Shown here one piece after another: positions 1 to 8,879 of a stretch of DNA of 64,000 bases. A program made the translations under genes and the position numbers. Each line of letters begins with the position of its first letter. Position 1 is the first letter of the stretch. The notes beneath the pieces were generated by a model. That model had not been told where the DNA came from. It saw nothing but the letters and a program-made list of their open reading frames with translations, and did no database searches. Source of the stretch: Bacteroidales bacterium (lineage in GTDB: Bacteria > Bacteroidota > Bacteroidia > Bacteroidales > UBA932); assembly GCA_017395045.1 (NCBI GenBank), contig JAFPWG010000010.1, positions 1 through 64,000 on the forward strand. Reading direction: 5' to 3'.

Positions 1-136
1 ATTCTGGCTGATCTCCCAACTTCATGATGGTACCTTTCCCGTAATCCTTCTCGATCTTGTCGATCGTCGCCTGCAATGCCTTCAGTTTGGCGGCATTGAC
101 TTCCGCACCGGTCTTTTCTTCTACTGCTTTAGCCAT
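1..136 (-). CDS. recA: RecA recombinase, N-terminal fragment
   Basis: Only the first 45 codons lie in the window; the gene runs off the left edge. The minus-strand translation begins MAKAVEEKTG and contains the RecA N-terminal signature IDKIEKDYGKGTIMKLGD, which precedes the ATPase core. RecA forms ATP-dependent filaments on single-stranded DNA for recombinational repair and for induction of LexA-type responses. It is transcribed away from rlmN from a -7 element at 182-189. Its modulator recX lies on the opposite strand 3.5 kb away. Identification is secure although the Walker motifs are outside the window. Confidence 0.95.
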   Translation of the reverse strand, partial: MAKAVEEKTGAEVNAAKLKALQATIDKIEKDYGKGTIMKLGDQPE

Positions 137-181
137 AATGTGTTTTGTTTTTTGTTTCCCGGATTCAGTCACCGGTTGGTA

Positions 182-189
182 CAAAGTTA
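182..189 (-). promoter_or_regulatory. -7 promoter element of recA
   Basis: On the minus strand the bases read TAACTTTG, matching the Bacteroidota TAnnTTTG element. It lies 45 bases upstream of the recA ATG and only 13 bases from the oppositely directed rlmN element, so the two promoters are nested in one short divergent region. Confidence 0.7.
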
Positions 190-202
190 GGAAATAAAAT
201 GT

Positions 203-210
203 TATTTTTG
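203..210 (+). promoter_or_regulatory. -7 promoter element of rlmN
   Basis: TATTTTTG matches TAnnTTTG and ends exactly 8 bases before the rlmN ATG. Transcription would therefore begin within a few bases of the start codon, giving a nearly leaderless mRNA. Confidence 0.7.
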
Positions 211-218
211 CAAAGATT

Positions 219-1244
219 ATGGAAAAGCTCCTCGGGAATAATCCCACCCAGCTCAGGGACATCGCCGTCGCGGCGGGACTGCCGGGATTCACGGGCATGC
301 AAATCGCCCAGTGGATCTACGGAAAGCGTGTCCGGACCCTTTCGGAAATGACCAACCTGTCCAAGGCGGGACGCGAAAAACTGGCGGAAACCTGCGAGGT
401 GGGCATCGCCGAACCCATCGGCCGGGCGGAGTCTTCCGACGGTACCCGGAAATACCTGTTCCCGGTGAACGGAGACCCGGACAACGCCGTGGAAGCCGTG
501 ATGATTCCGGACGGGGACCGCAAGACCCTGTGCGTCTCCTCCCAGGCCGGCTGCAAGATGGGCTGCAAGTTCTGCATGACCGGCCGGCAGGGTTTCCACG
601 GGAACCTTTCCGCGGCCGACATCCTTTCCCAGTTCTTCGGGATCGACGAGGCGGAGGAACTGTCCAATGCCGTTTTCATGGGCATGGGCGAACCGCTGGA
701 CAACTGGGAGGAGGTGAAGCGCGTCATCGAGGTGCTCACCGCCCCCTGGGGGCTCGGCTGGAGTCCCAAGCGCATCACCCTTTCCACCATCGGCGTCCTT
801 CCGAACCTGAAACGCTATCTGGACGAGAGCCGGTGTCACCTGGCCGTGAGTCTCCACGACCCGTTCCCCGCAGAACGCCTCGCCCTGATGCCGGCTGAAA
901 AGGCGTTCCCGATCGAGGAAGTGGTGGCGCTCATCAGGCAATACGACTTTTCCGGGCAGCGCCGGGTGAGCTTCGAATACACGATGTTCGCCGGCCACAA
1001 CGATACGCCGCGCCACGCGGACGCCCTCCTCCGGCTCCTGCACGGCCTGGAGTGCCGCGTGAACCTGATCCGCTTCCACCGGATTCCGGATTTCCCGTAT
1101 GGCACCTCTTCCCAGGCAGCGATGGAGGCTTTCCGCGACCGGTTGTCCCGGGGCGGGATTACCGCCACCATCCGGGCCTCCCGGGGCGAGGACATCCTGG
1201 CAGCCTGCGGCCTGCTGGCCGGTCAGCACAATCACGCGGAATGA
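219..1244 (+). CDS. rlmN: 23S rRNA (adenine2503-C2)-methyltransferase, radical SAM
   Basis: 341 residues, the usual length of RlmN. This enzyme methylates C2 of A2503 in 23S rRNA, and A37 of some tRNAs in several species, by radical SAM chemistry. The iron-sulfur cluster motif CxxxCxxC is at C112, C116 and C119 (CKMGCKFCMTG). The MGMGEP motif and the C-terminal ASRGEDILAACG segment, which carries the resolving cysteine, are also present. The start ATG follows a -7 element by 8 bases. The stop codon overlaps the ATG of the next gene (ATGA), so translation is probably coupled to the patatin gene. Confidence 0.95.
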   Translation: MEKLLGNNPTQLRDIAVAAGLPGFTGMQIAQWIYGKRVRTLSEMTNLSKAGREKLAETCEVGIAEPIGRAESSDGTRKYLFPVNGDPDNAVEAVMIPDGDRKTLCVSSQAGCKMGCKFCMTGRQGFHGNLSAADILSQFFGIDEAEELSNAVFMGMGEPLDNWEEVKRVIEVLTAPWGLGWSPKRITLSTIGVLPNLKRYLDESRCHLAVSLHDPFPAERLALMPAEKAFPIEEVVALIRQYDFSGQRRVSFEYTMFAGHNDTPRHADALLRLLHGLECRVNLIRFHRIPDFPYGTSSQAAMEAFRDRLSRGGITATIRASRGEDILAACGLLAGQHNHAE

Positions 1245-3634
1245 GAAGGCTCCTCTTCATACTGGCTCTGCTGGTTCCGGTGCTCCTGCCGGCACAGGAT
1301 CGCTCTTCCGCCACCTTCGGACTGGACCCGTCCGACGCGGCGGCGGTCCGGGACATCCGTGCCCGGATGGAGAGGATCCGCAAGGAGCGGCCGACGGTCG
1401 CGCTGGTCCTCAGCGGCGGCGGCGCCAAGGGAGCCGCCACCGTGGGTGCGCTCCAGTTCCTGGAACAGTACAAGTTCCCGGTGGACATGGTGGTCGGCAC
1501 CAGCATCGGAGGCCTGATCGGCGGCGTGTATGCGATGGGCTACTCGCCGGAGTTCCTGGACTCGCTGATGCGCAACCTGGACTGGGACCGCACGATGAGC
1601 GACAACATCGACTGGCGCTACATTCCTTATTCGAAACGGAAATACCGCGAAAAGTTCGCCCTTTCCTTCCCGTTCTATTACAGTGTCAAGGATTTCCGCA
1701 ACCAGATGGCCGACGACGTCCGCTACGTGGGCACCGGAGACGGCCACCTGCACCTGTCGGCGGACAACGGCGATGCGGACGGCATGGTCCGCCGCAGCCT
1801 GATGAGCAGCCTGCCGTCGGGCTTCATCTTCGGCCAGAACGTGGAATACCTGATTTCCAGCCTCACGGCCGGCTATGCCGATTCCACCGACTTCTTCCGC
1901 CTTCCGGTGCCGTTCGCCTGCGTCTCCACGGACATCGTTTCCGGACAGGCGAAGGTGTGGCACAGCGGCAGCATGAATACCGCGCTCCGGTCCACGATGT
2001 CCATCCCGGGCCTGTTCGCTCCGGTGCGGACGAAGGGGATGGTGCTGGTGGACGGTGGCATGCGGAACAATTTCCCCGTGGACATCGCCCGGGACATGGG
2101 GGCCGACATCGTCATCGGGATAGACCTGTCCGACGCGAAGTCAGACTATACCGAAATCCATAACATCGCCGATATCCTCTGGCGCGGCATCGACATGTTC
2201 GCGCAGGATTCCTTCACACGGAACGTCCAGAGCGTGGACGTCCGCATCAAGCCCAACCTGGAAGGATACGGGATGATGAGTTTCGAAGAAGAAGCGGTGG
2301 ACACGATGCTGCTGCGCGGATACCGGGCGGCCGCCGAGAAAGCCGGCGAACTCGCGGCTGTCCGGCGATGGATCGGAAGGGATACCCTGAAGTTTGCCGG
2401 TCCGCCCGCCGTGGACCTGGGCCGGACATCCGTGCTCATCGATACCGTGGAGGTGACGGGCGTCTCCGGAAAGGAAGCTGTCTATATCCGGACGAAACTG
2501 AAGATCCATGCCGGCGACCGGGTTTCCCGGAAGGAGATCGAAGATGCGGTGAATACCATCTTCGGCAAGGGCGCCTATGAGTTCGTCAACTATGAAATGC
2601 TCGGGAAGGAGGAGCCTTTCCACCTGAGAATCAATTGCAAGCGCGGCCCCAAGCACCTTCTGGGCGTGGGCTTCCGGATGGATACGGAAGAAATCGTGTC
2701 GCTCCTCCTGAACGTGGGCCTGAACACGACTGCAATGCGGGGCTCCTCGCTGGATATGACGGCGAAGATCGGCGCAAATCCGTATCTGGACCTGCATTAC
2801 GCTTACGAAACGCCCCGCCTGCCTACGGTAAACCTTCGGGCCGACCTGCACTGGACCGACCGCAACAACTTCCTCGTGGGCGAGAACCGTTTCAATATCT
2901 CCTATCTGTCCTCCACGCAGGAACTGTTCCTCTCCAACTTGGAATGGTCCATGTTCGACGTGCAGGGAGGCATCCGGAACACGTACTACGACATGCGTCG
3001 CCTGCTGGGCAGCGACGTGATCGGCGACTATGACCGCAGCATGCGGGAAATGGACTATCCCGGCTTCTTCGTGGACGGGACCGCCTATACGCTGAACAAC
3101 GGGTATTTTCCGCGGGAAGGATTCTCCGCCCATCTGCGTTACGACCTGGTTTCCCGTGTCTATGACGGTCCGGACTATCCCGGTTTCTTCGGCATCGTGA
3201 CGGCCTCCGGCCTGATGCCGGTCCCTCTCGGACGCCGCTTCACCCTGATCCCGCAGGGAAGCCTCCGGTTCGTTTTCGGTGACGATATCCCGATCCCTTT
3301 CGCCAACGTGCTCGGCGGCGAACTGGCCGGCCGGTACGTGGACCATCAGCTTCCGTTCATCGGCCTGGGCAACGCCGTGTTCCGCCGCAACAACCTGGTG
3401 GTCGCCCGTGCCGACCTCCGCTTCGAACTGGCGCACAACCACTACCTGACGGCGATGGCGAACTTCTCGCGCGACTTCTACAGTTTCAATCAGTTCGAGA
3501 CGGGTGAAAACCTGTGGGGTTTCGGCCTCGGCTATGCCTACGACACCATCGTGGGACCGTTGAAGGCAGATTTTTTCTGGTCCACGTTCACCCGGAAAGT
3601 GGGCCTGTACCTTTCTCTCGGCTTCGATTTCTAG
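1241..3634 (+). CDS. Patatin-like phospholipase with C-terminal Omp85/BamA-type barrel
   Basis: 797 residues counted from the ATG that overlaps the rlmN stop; this start gives a clean signal peptide (MRRLLFILALLVPVLLPAQD). The N-terminal half is a patatin domain with the oxyanion loop SGGGAKGAA, nucleophile S88 in GTSIG and the dyad aspartate D271 in DGG. A POTRA-like stretch at about 420-490 leads into a C-terminal half rich in alternating aromatic strands, ending in an aromatic (GFDF) as outer-membrane barrels do. The layout matches the PlpD/type Vd-like or RssA-type outer-membrane phospholipases of Bacteroidota. Substrate and topology are inferred. Only one base separates it from recX. Confidence 0.88.
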   Translation: MRRLLFILALLVPVLLPAQDRSSATFGLDPSDAAAVRDIRARMERIRKERPTVALVLSGGGAKGAATVGALQFLEQYKFPVDMVVGTSIGGLIGGVYAMGYSPEFLDSLMRNLDWDRTMSDNIDWRYIPYSKRKYREKFALSFPFYYSVKDFRNQMADDVRYVGTGDGHLHLSADNGDADGMVRRSLMSSLPSGFIFGQNVEYLISSLTAGYADSTDFFRLPVPFACVSTDIVSGQAKVWHSGSMNTALRSTMSIPGLFAPVRTKGMVLVDGGMRNNFPVDIARDMGADIVIGIDLSDAKSDYTEIHNIADILWRGIDMFAQDSFTRNVQSVDVRIKPNLEGYGMMSFEEEAVDTMLLRGYRAAAEKAGELAAVRRWIGRDTLKFAGPPAVDLGRTSVLIDTVEVTGVSGKEAVYIRTKLKIHAGDRVSRKEIEDAVNTIFGKGAYEFVNYEMLGKEEPFHLRINCKRGPKHLLGVGFRMDTEEIVSLLLNVGLNTTAMRGSSLDMTAKIGANPYLDLHYAYETPRLPTVNLRADLHWTDRNNFLVGENRFNISYLSSTQELFLSNLEWSMFDVQGGIRNTYYDMRRLLGSDVIGDYDRSMREMDYPGFFVDGTAYTLNNGYFPREGFSAHLRYDLVSRVYDGPDYPGFFGIVTASGLMPVPLGRRFTLIPQGSLRFVFGDDIPIPFANVLGGELAGRYVDHQLPFIGLGNAVFRRNNLVVARADLRFELAHNHYLTAMANFSRDFYSFNQFETGENLWGFGLGYAYDTIVGPLKADFFWSTFTRKVGLYLSLGFDF

Positions 3635-3635
3635 G

Positions 3636-4088
3636 ATGGAAAAGAAGGTTCTCGAACGGCTTCAGCGCCAGTGCGCCCGGATGGAATACTGCGCATCCGA
3701 TATCCGCCGGAAGGCACTGAAGGCGCTGGACGGGGATGCGGAGGCGGCGGAACGGATCACGGCCGCCCTCGTGGCGGACCGCTTCGTGGACGACCGCCGC
3801 TATGCCGCGGCCTTCGCCCGGGAGAAGTCCTCGCTTCAAGGCTGGGGCCCCGTCAAAATACGCTTCCAGCTGCGTGGAAAGGGGATTTCGGAGGAAATTA
3901 TCGCCGATGCCCTGCAGGAAATCGATCCTGAAAAAGCAGCTTCGAAACTGGACAAGCTGGCGGCCGACAAGTACCGTCTCCTGAAAGATGACCCGCAGTG
4001 CCGCCTGAAACTGCTCAAGGCGCTGCTTTCCCGCGGTTACGGGTATGATGAGGCGGAAGCCGCCGCCCGCCGCGCCATGCAATCCTGA
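3636..4088 (+). CDS. recX: Regulatory protein RecX
   Basis: 150 residues, a typical RecX length, made of three-helix repeats with the family features YAAAFAREK, WGPVKIRFQLRGKGISEEII and a C-terminal LLSRGYGYDEAEAA motif. RecX binds the RecA filament groove and modulates (usually inhibits) recombination. It is co-transcribed with rlmN and the patatin gene and lies close to recA but on the opposite strand, so it is probably not under the recA promoter. The start ATG is one base after the upstream stop. Confidence 0.9.
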   Translation: MEKKVLERLQRQCARMEYCASDIRRKALKALDGDAEAAERITAALVADRFVDDRRYAAAFAREKSSLQGWGPVKIRFQLRGKGISEEIIADALQEIDPEKAASKLDKLAADKYRLLKDDPQCRLKLLKALLSRGYGYDEAEAAARRAMQS

Positions 4089-4099
4089 CAGACTCCTTT

Positions 4100-5431
4100 A
4101 TGAAACGTTTCCTCCTGACACTCGCGGTCCTTCCGGCGGTATTGCCCGTCTTGGCCGCCCAGGGTTTCGACTCTGATTTCGAGAATGCCACGCTCCGCCT
4201 GGATTATGTCTTCTGCGGCGACGGAAGCCACCAGGCCATCTATTTCCAGCGCGCCGGCCGGACTTCGGAATGGGCCGGACGGCGCAACAACTTGTCGGAG
4301 CCGCTGCTGGAGGGCAACGGCACGATCCGGGTGCTGGATCCGGAAACGGGGGAGTGCCTGTATGCGAATTCCTTCTCGACCCTGTTCCAGGAGTGGCAGG
4401 TGACGGAGGCGGCCCTGCACGTGCAGAAGGCCTTTGAGAACTGCTTCCAGGTCCCTTTCCCCAAGCGTCCCGTTGACGTGGAAGTGTTTCTGATGGACAC
4501 GCACCGGAAAGTGACTTCCCGGGTGAAACACAGGATCGACCCGGCGGACATCCTTATCCGGACGGTTCAGGACAACGGTCTCTCCTCCACTGTGGTCTGG
4601 CAAGGTGGCTCCCTGGCGGAAACCATTGACATCGTGGTGGTTTCGGATGGATATGACACCTCGGAGAAGGCGAAGTTCTACAAGGACGCCGCCCGTGTCG
4701 CGAAGGCCCTCTTCCGCCATGAACCCTTCGCCTCCAACCAGGGCCGGTTCTCCATCCGGGCCGTTTTCGCCCCGTCCCGGGATTCAGGTACGAGCGTCCC
4801 CCGGCTGGGGGACTGGAAAGACACGGCGGCTGAGACCCATTTCGATACGTTCTATACTGAACGGTACCTGACTACCTCATCGATGCAGAAGGTTTACGAC
4901 CTCATTGGTACGGTTCCGTTCGAACACGTCGTCGTGCTTGTGAATACGCCCATCTACGGGGGAGGCGGCATCTACAATTCCGTGACGGTGATGCCCAGCG
5001 ACAATCCTACTTTCAACGCCGTGATGGTTCACGAATTCGGTCATGCATTCGGGGGACTTGCCGACGAGTATGCCTACGGTGACCAGGTGGATACGATGTA
5101 TCCCGCCGACACCGAACCGTGGGAACCGAACGTTACCACGCTCCACGACTTCGCATCCAAGTGGGAGGACCTGCTTCCGGATGGGACTCCGATACCGACG
5201 GAACCGGACGCCCTGGATAGGCAGGACGTCCGGCGGATCTGGCACACGTTCTCGCAGGAGCAGAAGGACTTGCTGAACTTGAAGGTGGGCGTGTATGAAG
5301 GTGCGGGCTATCAGCTGAAAGGCGTCTATCGCCCGGTGCAGGAATGCCGGATGCGCATCAATGAGTGCGAGGAATTTTGCCCCGTCTGCAGCCGTGCCAT
5401 CGTGCGGATGATTGATTACTGCACCAGGTAA
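4100..5431 (+). CDS. Secreted M64-family metallopeptidase (IgA peptidase-like)
   Basis: 443 residues with a signal peptide (MKRFLLTLAVLPAVLPVLAAQ). An N-terminal beta domain of about 130 residues (M64 N-type) is followed by the zinc protease domain. The active site is HEFGHAFGGLADEY, with H311 and H315 as zinc ligands and E312 as the base. The family includes the Clostridium ramosum IgA protease and many Bacteroidota proteins; a host IgA substrate is not implied here. Two conserved cysteine pairs near the C-terminus (ECRMRINECEEFCPVC) may form disulfides. The gene ends base-to-base against the convergent phosphatase gene. Confidence 0.9.
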   Translation: MKRFLLTLAVLPAVLPVLAAQGFDSDFENATLRLDYVFCGDGSHQAIYFQRAGRTSEWAGRRNNLSEPLLEGNGTIRVLDPETGECLYANSFSTLFQEWQVTEAALHVQKAFENCFQVPFPKRPVDVEVFLMDTHRKVTSRVKHRIDPADILIRTVQDNGLSSTVVWQGGSLAETIDIVVVSDGYDTSEKAKFYKDAARVAKALFRHEPFASNQGRFSIRAVFAPSRDSGTSVPRLGDWKDTAAETHFDTFYTERYLTTSSMQKVYDLIGTVPFEHVVVLVNTPIYGGGGIYNSVTVMPSDNPTFNAVMVHEFGHAFGGLADEYAYGDQVDTMYPADTEPWEPNVTTLHDFASKWEDLLPDGTPIPTEPDALDRQDVRRIWHTFSQEQKDLLNLKVGVYEGAGYQLKGVYRPVQECRMRINECEEFCPVCSRAIVRMIDYCTR

Positions 5432-7414
5432 TCACTGGTTGCAAACCTCCCAGAGGAGTTTCCGGGCAAGGGCAGGTTCGTTCGTCGTAATCTGGTCCAG
5501 GCCCAGGTCACGCATCTTCTCGATGTCCTCTTTCCCGTTCACGGTCCAGGCGTTGACGCTCATGCCCAGGTCGTGCGCTTCCTTCACCCACTCGGGGTGC
5601 GCGTAGAAGACGGGATACTCATAGTCGATGCCGTTGATGCCTTCCGCATGCAGGACGGCCGGGGCGATGTCGCCCTCCAGGTACTGGTTGGTGAATCCCG
5701 GGGCAAGTTTCGCGATCTTCCGGCAGATGTGGTGGCTGAAGGAGATGAAGGCGATTCGTTCGGGGTCGTACAGCCTGTGGGACTTCAGCGCGGCCAGGCA
5801 CTTGTCCACGAGGATGTCTTCGCGCTCCTCGGAATAATGTGGCTTGAGTTCGATGACGAGGACGCAGTCCCTGTTCTTGCCTGCCTGGGTAAGGTACTCG
5901 TCCAGCGTGGAGACGGGTTCACCGTTCACCAGCGTCTGGGCGCGCACGTCTTCCGAATTGCTCTTCTGGATGTCAAGACCGCCGATGGCCCCGTCATGGT
6001 TCACGACGACGACGCCGTCGGCCGTCAGGTGCACGTCGCATTCACTGCCCCAGCAGCCGAAGTCCTGGGCTTTCTTGAGCGAGGCGATGGAGTTCTGGGC
6101 ATTGCCGTTCCAATAGCCGCGGTGGGCGACGATCCGGGTGTGGGGAACGCGGTTAGCGCAGTAGGCTTTCACGTCTTCCCAGCGGTAATACGGGCCGGAG
6201 ACGGGTTTCAGGGCCGGAATGGCCGTTTCACGTTCGTTCATGAGGAATTTGACCAGGATTTCGTGGTATTTGGTAAAGCGGTAGAAAACAATCTGCAGGT
6301 TGGTGGCGAAGGGGCAGTACCAGGAGGGGAGCCAGTTCGCGGCCGCTTCGTCCACGGAGAGTTTCTCGCTCACGCCTTCGAGGCCGAAGTAGCACATCAG
6401 GCCCAGGGCCGGCCAGTCGTGGCCGAACGTGAGATCGGCGGCCCGCTGGACCTTTCCGGAAATGACATCGTCCGCCTGGCGGATGAGCACGTCGGCAAGG
6501 GGCTTGTTGAGCGGGAGCCGGAGTTCTCCGTTGAGTTCGGAGTTGCATTGGTTCAGGTAGGCCGACAGGAAGTTGTCCTCATGGAACTTCACCACGTTTT
6601 CGAAGGGAAGGTAGCGGAACATGTCGCCTTCGATGTCGAACGCCTCGCCTACCTTGGCGGTGGCGTACATCGCATACTGGAAGGCGGACGGGTTGGGGAT
6701 GAACTGTTTCGCAGCCTCCGGGTCCGTGAACAGGGTCTTCATGAAAGTGTCGGTATCCAGCGAGGCCATCATCTGTTGCCGGCGGGGGGCGAGAGCTGCG
6801 CTCGTACGGCGCTCGATGGTCCTGTTCGCACCCGTGGCGATGTATTCCGTGAACTTCTCGCCGGTGTCCAGGTCGATGTCGAGGTCGGGCTGCAGCGACT
6901 GGAGACGGGCGGTGAATCCGTTCATCGATACGATGCAGCGCGGGACAGTGCTGGAGACGGCGCGGACGCGCTTGCTGCCCCTCTTGAAGACGGCCGGAAA
7001 GCGGTGATACATCCGCTCCGCGAGGGCTGCGTGCTCGCGGACGCCGCGGGGCGTCAGGCGACCGTCCATCCCGTTGTACAGTTCGTAGATGACGCTTGCT
7101 TCGCGAAGCAGCGACTCGCCTTCGGAAGTCAGGAGATTCTTCTCCTTCGCCCGGGACAGGACGTCCCGGACCGTCGCATACTGGCCGCCACCCCAGTCGG
7201 AGCGGGAACCGTGGCGTCCGTAGTGGCTGATATAGAAAGGCTTATAACCTGCGGGCGCCGGTGTGTCGTGGGTTGGCAAGAACTCATAGGAATGCGTGTT
7301 GAACGCGGCCCGGGCGGGATTCTCGCGGAGGAACTGCACGACCGGCGTATCCGGCTGGGCAGCGACCGAGAGCGATAGGAAGGCCAGCGAGGCCAGGAGA
7401 AAAAGTCTTTTCAT
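5432..7414 (-). CDS. Histidine-type (phytase-like) phosphatase fused to glycerophosphodiester phosphodiesterase
   Basis: 660 residues from the ATG that starts a signal peptide (MKRLFLLASLAFLSLSVAAQ); a longer reading frame upstream lacks a sensible N-terminus. Residues about 25-400 are a histidine acid phosphatase of the MINPP/phytase type, with catalytic RHGSR (R67, H68, R71) and the distal HD pair H332-D333 (TFGHDW). Residues about 425-660 are a GDPD TIM barrel, with H431-R432, E458, D460 and H473. Both active sites look intact, so this is probably a periplasmic enzyme releasing phosphate or glycerol-3-phosphate from organic phosphate esters. Its promoter is divergent from pgi. Confidence 0.9.
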   Translation of the reverse strand: MKRLFLLASLAFLSLSVAAQPDTPVVQFLRENPARAAFNTHSYEFLPTHDTPAPAGYKPFYISHYGRHGSRSDWGGGQYATVRDVLSRAKEKNLLTSEGESLLREASVIYELYNGMDGRLTPRGVREHAALAERMYHRFPAVFKRGSKRVRAVSSTVPRCIVSMNGFTARLQSLQPDLDIDLDTGEKFTEYIATGANRTIERRTSAALAPRRQQMMASLDTDTFMKTLFTDPEAAKQFIPNPSAFQYAMYATAKVGEAFDIEGDMFRYLPFENVVKFHEDNFLSAYLNQCNSELNGELRLPLNKPLADVLIRQADDVISGKVQRAADLTFGHDWPALGLMCYFGLEGVSEKLSVDEAAANWLPSWYCPFATNLQIVFYRFTKYHEILVKFLMNERETAIPALKPVSGPYYRWEDVKAYCANRVPHTRIVAHRGYWNGNAQNSIASLKKAQDFGCWGSECDVHLTADGVVVVNHDGAIGGLDIQKSNSEDVRAQTLVNGEPVSTLDEYLTQAGKNRDCVLVIELKPHYSEEREDILVDKCLAALKSHRLYDPERIAFISFSHHICRKIAKLAPGFTNQYLEGDIAPAVLHAEGINGIDYEYPVFYAHPEWVKEAHDLGMSVNAWTVNGKEDIEKMRDLGLDQITTNEPALARKLLWEVCNQ

Positions 7415-7431
7415 CGTGACGTTGTTTGCAT

Positions 7432-7439
7432 CAAAATTA
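7432..7439 (-). promoter_or_regulatory. -7 promoter element of the phosphatase-GDPD gene
   Basis: Minus strand reads TAATTTTG, 17 bases upstream of the chosen ATG at 7414. This supports the short start over the longer open frame, whose start would lie upstream of the promoter. Confidence 0.6.
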
Positions 7440-7471
7440 GGAAGAATCCATCGCCATTGCAAAGTTTTTCG

Positions 7472-7479
7472 TAAATTTG
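7472..7479 (+). promoter_or_regulatory. -7 promoter element of pgi
   Basis: TAAATTTG, 27 bases before the pgi ATG, with a TTGC upstream that could serve as the -33 element. A purine-rich AAGGAA lies between promoter and start. Confidence 0.65.
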
Positions 7480-7506
7480 TAGAAATCATCTTAAGGAATC
7501 TACATC

Positions 7507-8844
7507 ATGGTAAAAGTTGACGTTAAAGGTTGCAACGGCTTCGTGGACGGGGCCAAGTATCAGGAGTATGTGGGCAAGGCCCTGAAGGCTTTCGACGTGC
7601 TGGTCGCGGGAAACGGCGCCGGGAATGATTTCCTGGGCTGGAAGCATCTGCCTTCCGAAACCCCGGAGTGCCTCATCACGGACTGCGAGGCGGTGCGCGA
7701 CGCCTGGAAGGCGAAGGGCGTGGACCTGGTGGTCGCCATCGGCATCGGCGGCAGCTATCTGGGTGCCAAGTGTGCCATTGAGGCACTGAGCCACAACTTC
7801 TCGAAGCAGCTCTCCAGGAAGCCCGTCGCCGAGGTGGTCTTCGCCGGCAACAACCTGTCCGAGGAATACCTTGCCGAACTCATGGACCTGTGCGCGGAGC
7901 GGAACGTCGCCTGCATCGTGATTTCCAAGTCGGGCACCACCACCGAACCGGCCGTCGCCTTCCGTATCGTCAAGCAGTATCTGGAAGACACTTACGGCAA
8001 GAAGGAAGCGGCCGAGCGCATCGTCGCCATCACCGACGAGCACAAGGGTGCGCTCAAGACGCTCTCCACCCAGGAGGGATACAAGACCTTCATCGTCCCG
8101 GACAACGTGGGCGGCCGTTTCTCCGTCCTTACCCCGGTGGGCATCCTGCCCATCGTCGTGGCCGGCTTTGACATCCGCGCCATCCTCGCCGGTGCCCTGG
8201 AGGCTGAAAAGGTCCTTGCCGTGAAGTCGGAGGAGAATCCTGCCATCGTCTATGCCGCGATGCGCAATCTCCTGTATAAGGAGTATGGCAAGAAGGTGGA
8301 GATCATGGTCAACTACAATCCCAAGTTCACCTACCTCGCCGAATGGTGGAAGCAGCTCTATGGCGAGTCGGAGGGCAAGGACGGCCTGGGCATCTTCCCC
8401 GCTTCCGTGAACAACACGGCCGACCTCCATTCCATGGGCCAGTTCATCCAGGAAGGCGACCGTGTGATGTTCGAGACCGTGGTCCACGTGGAGAAGGCCA
8501 CCCGCAAGGTCGTCATCGGCTCCGATCCCCAGAACCTGGACCAGCTGAACTTCCTCGCCGGCAAGAGCGTCGAGCACTGCAACCATATGGCCGAACTGGG
8601 CACCGTTCTCGCCCATCAGGACGGCGGAGTGCCCCAGCTGCAGGTCGCGGTGGAGAAGGTCGATGCCTTCAACCTCGGCTCCCTGTTCTATTTCTTCGAG
8701 TTCGCGTGCGGCGTGAGCGCCTATACCCTGGGCGTGAACCCGTTCAACCAGCCCGGCGTGGAGGCTTACAAGAAGAACATGTTCGCCCTGCTCGAAAAGC
8801 CTGGTTACGAGGAGGCTACGAAGGCCATCAAGGCCCGCCTGTAG
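7507..8844 (+). CDS. pgi: Glucose-6-phosphate isomerase
   Basis: 445 residues, matching the short bacterial PGI form. It interconverts glucose-6-phosphate and fructose-6-phosphate in the cytoplasm. Diagnostic segments are the sugar-phosphate loop AIGIGGSYLGAK (about 77-88), SKSGTTTEPAVAF (about 139-151) and the C-terminal helix of the active site (NPFNQPGVEAYKKNMF). The gene is monocistronic or leads into the GH43-like gene 35 bases downstream. No anomaly is seen. Confidence 0.95.
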   Translation: MVKVDVKGCNGFVDGAKYQEYVGKALKAFDVLVAGNGAGNDFLGWKHLPSETPECLITDCEAVRDAWKAKGVDLVVAIGIGGSYLGAKCAIEALSHNFSKQLSRKPVAEVVFAGNNLSEEYLAELMDLCAERNVACIVISKSGTTTEPAVAFRIVKQYLEDTYGKKEAAERIVAITDEHKGALKTLSTQEGYKTFIVPDNVGGRFSVLTPVGILPIVVAGFDIRAILAGALEAEKVLAVKSEENPAIVYAAMRNLLYKEYGKKVEIMVNYNPKFTYLAEWWKQLYGESEGKDGLGIFPASVNNTADLHSMGQFIQEGDRVMFETVVHVEKATRKVVIGSDPQNLDQLNFLAGKSVEHCNHMAELGTVLAHQDGGVPQLQVAVEKVDAFNLGSLFYFFEFACGVSAYTLGVNPFNQPGVEAYKKNMFALLEKPGYEEATKAIKARL

Positions 8845-8879
8845 TTTTTTCGGATTCACATACCCTGGCGGCTCCTCAT

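Noticed and set aside
165-1235. 356-codon minus-strand frame opposite rlmN
   Set aside because: Shadow of rlmN; low-complexity translation without a recognisable domain, and the plus-strand frame has complete radical SAM motifs.
5573-7378. 601-codon plus-strand frame opposite the phosphatase-GDPD gene
   Set aside because: Antisense shadow; the minus strand encodes two complete catalytic domains.
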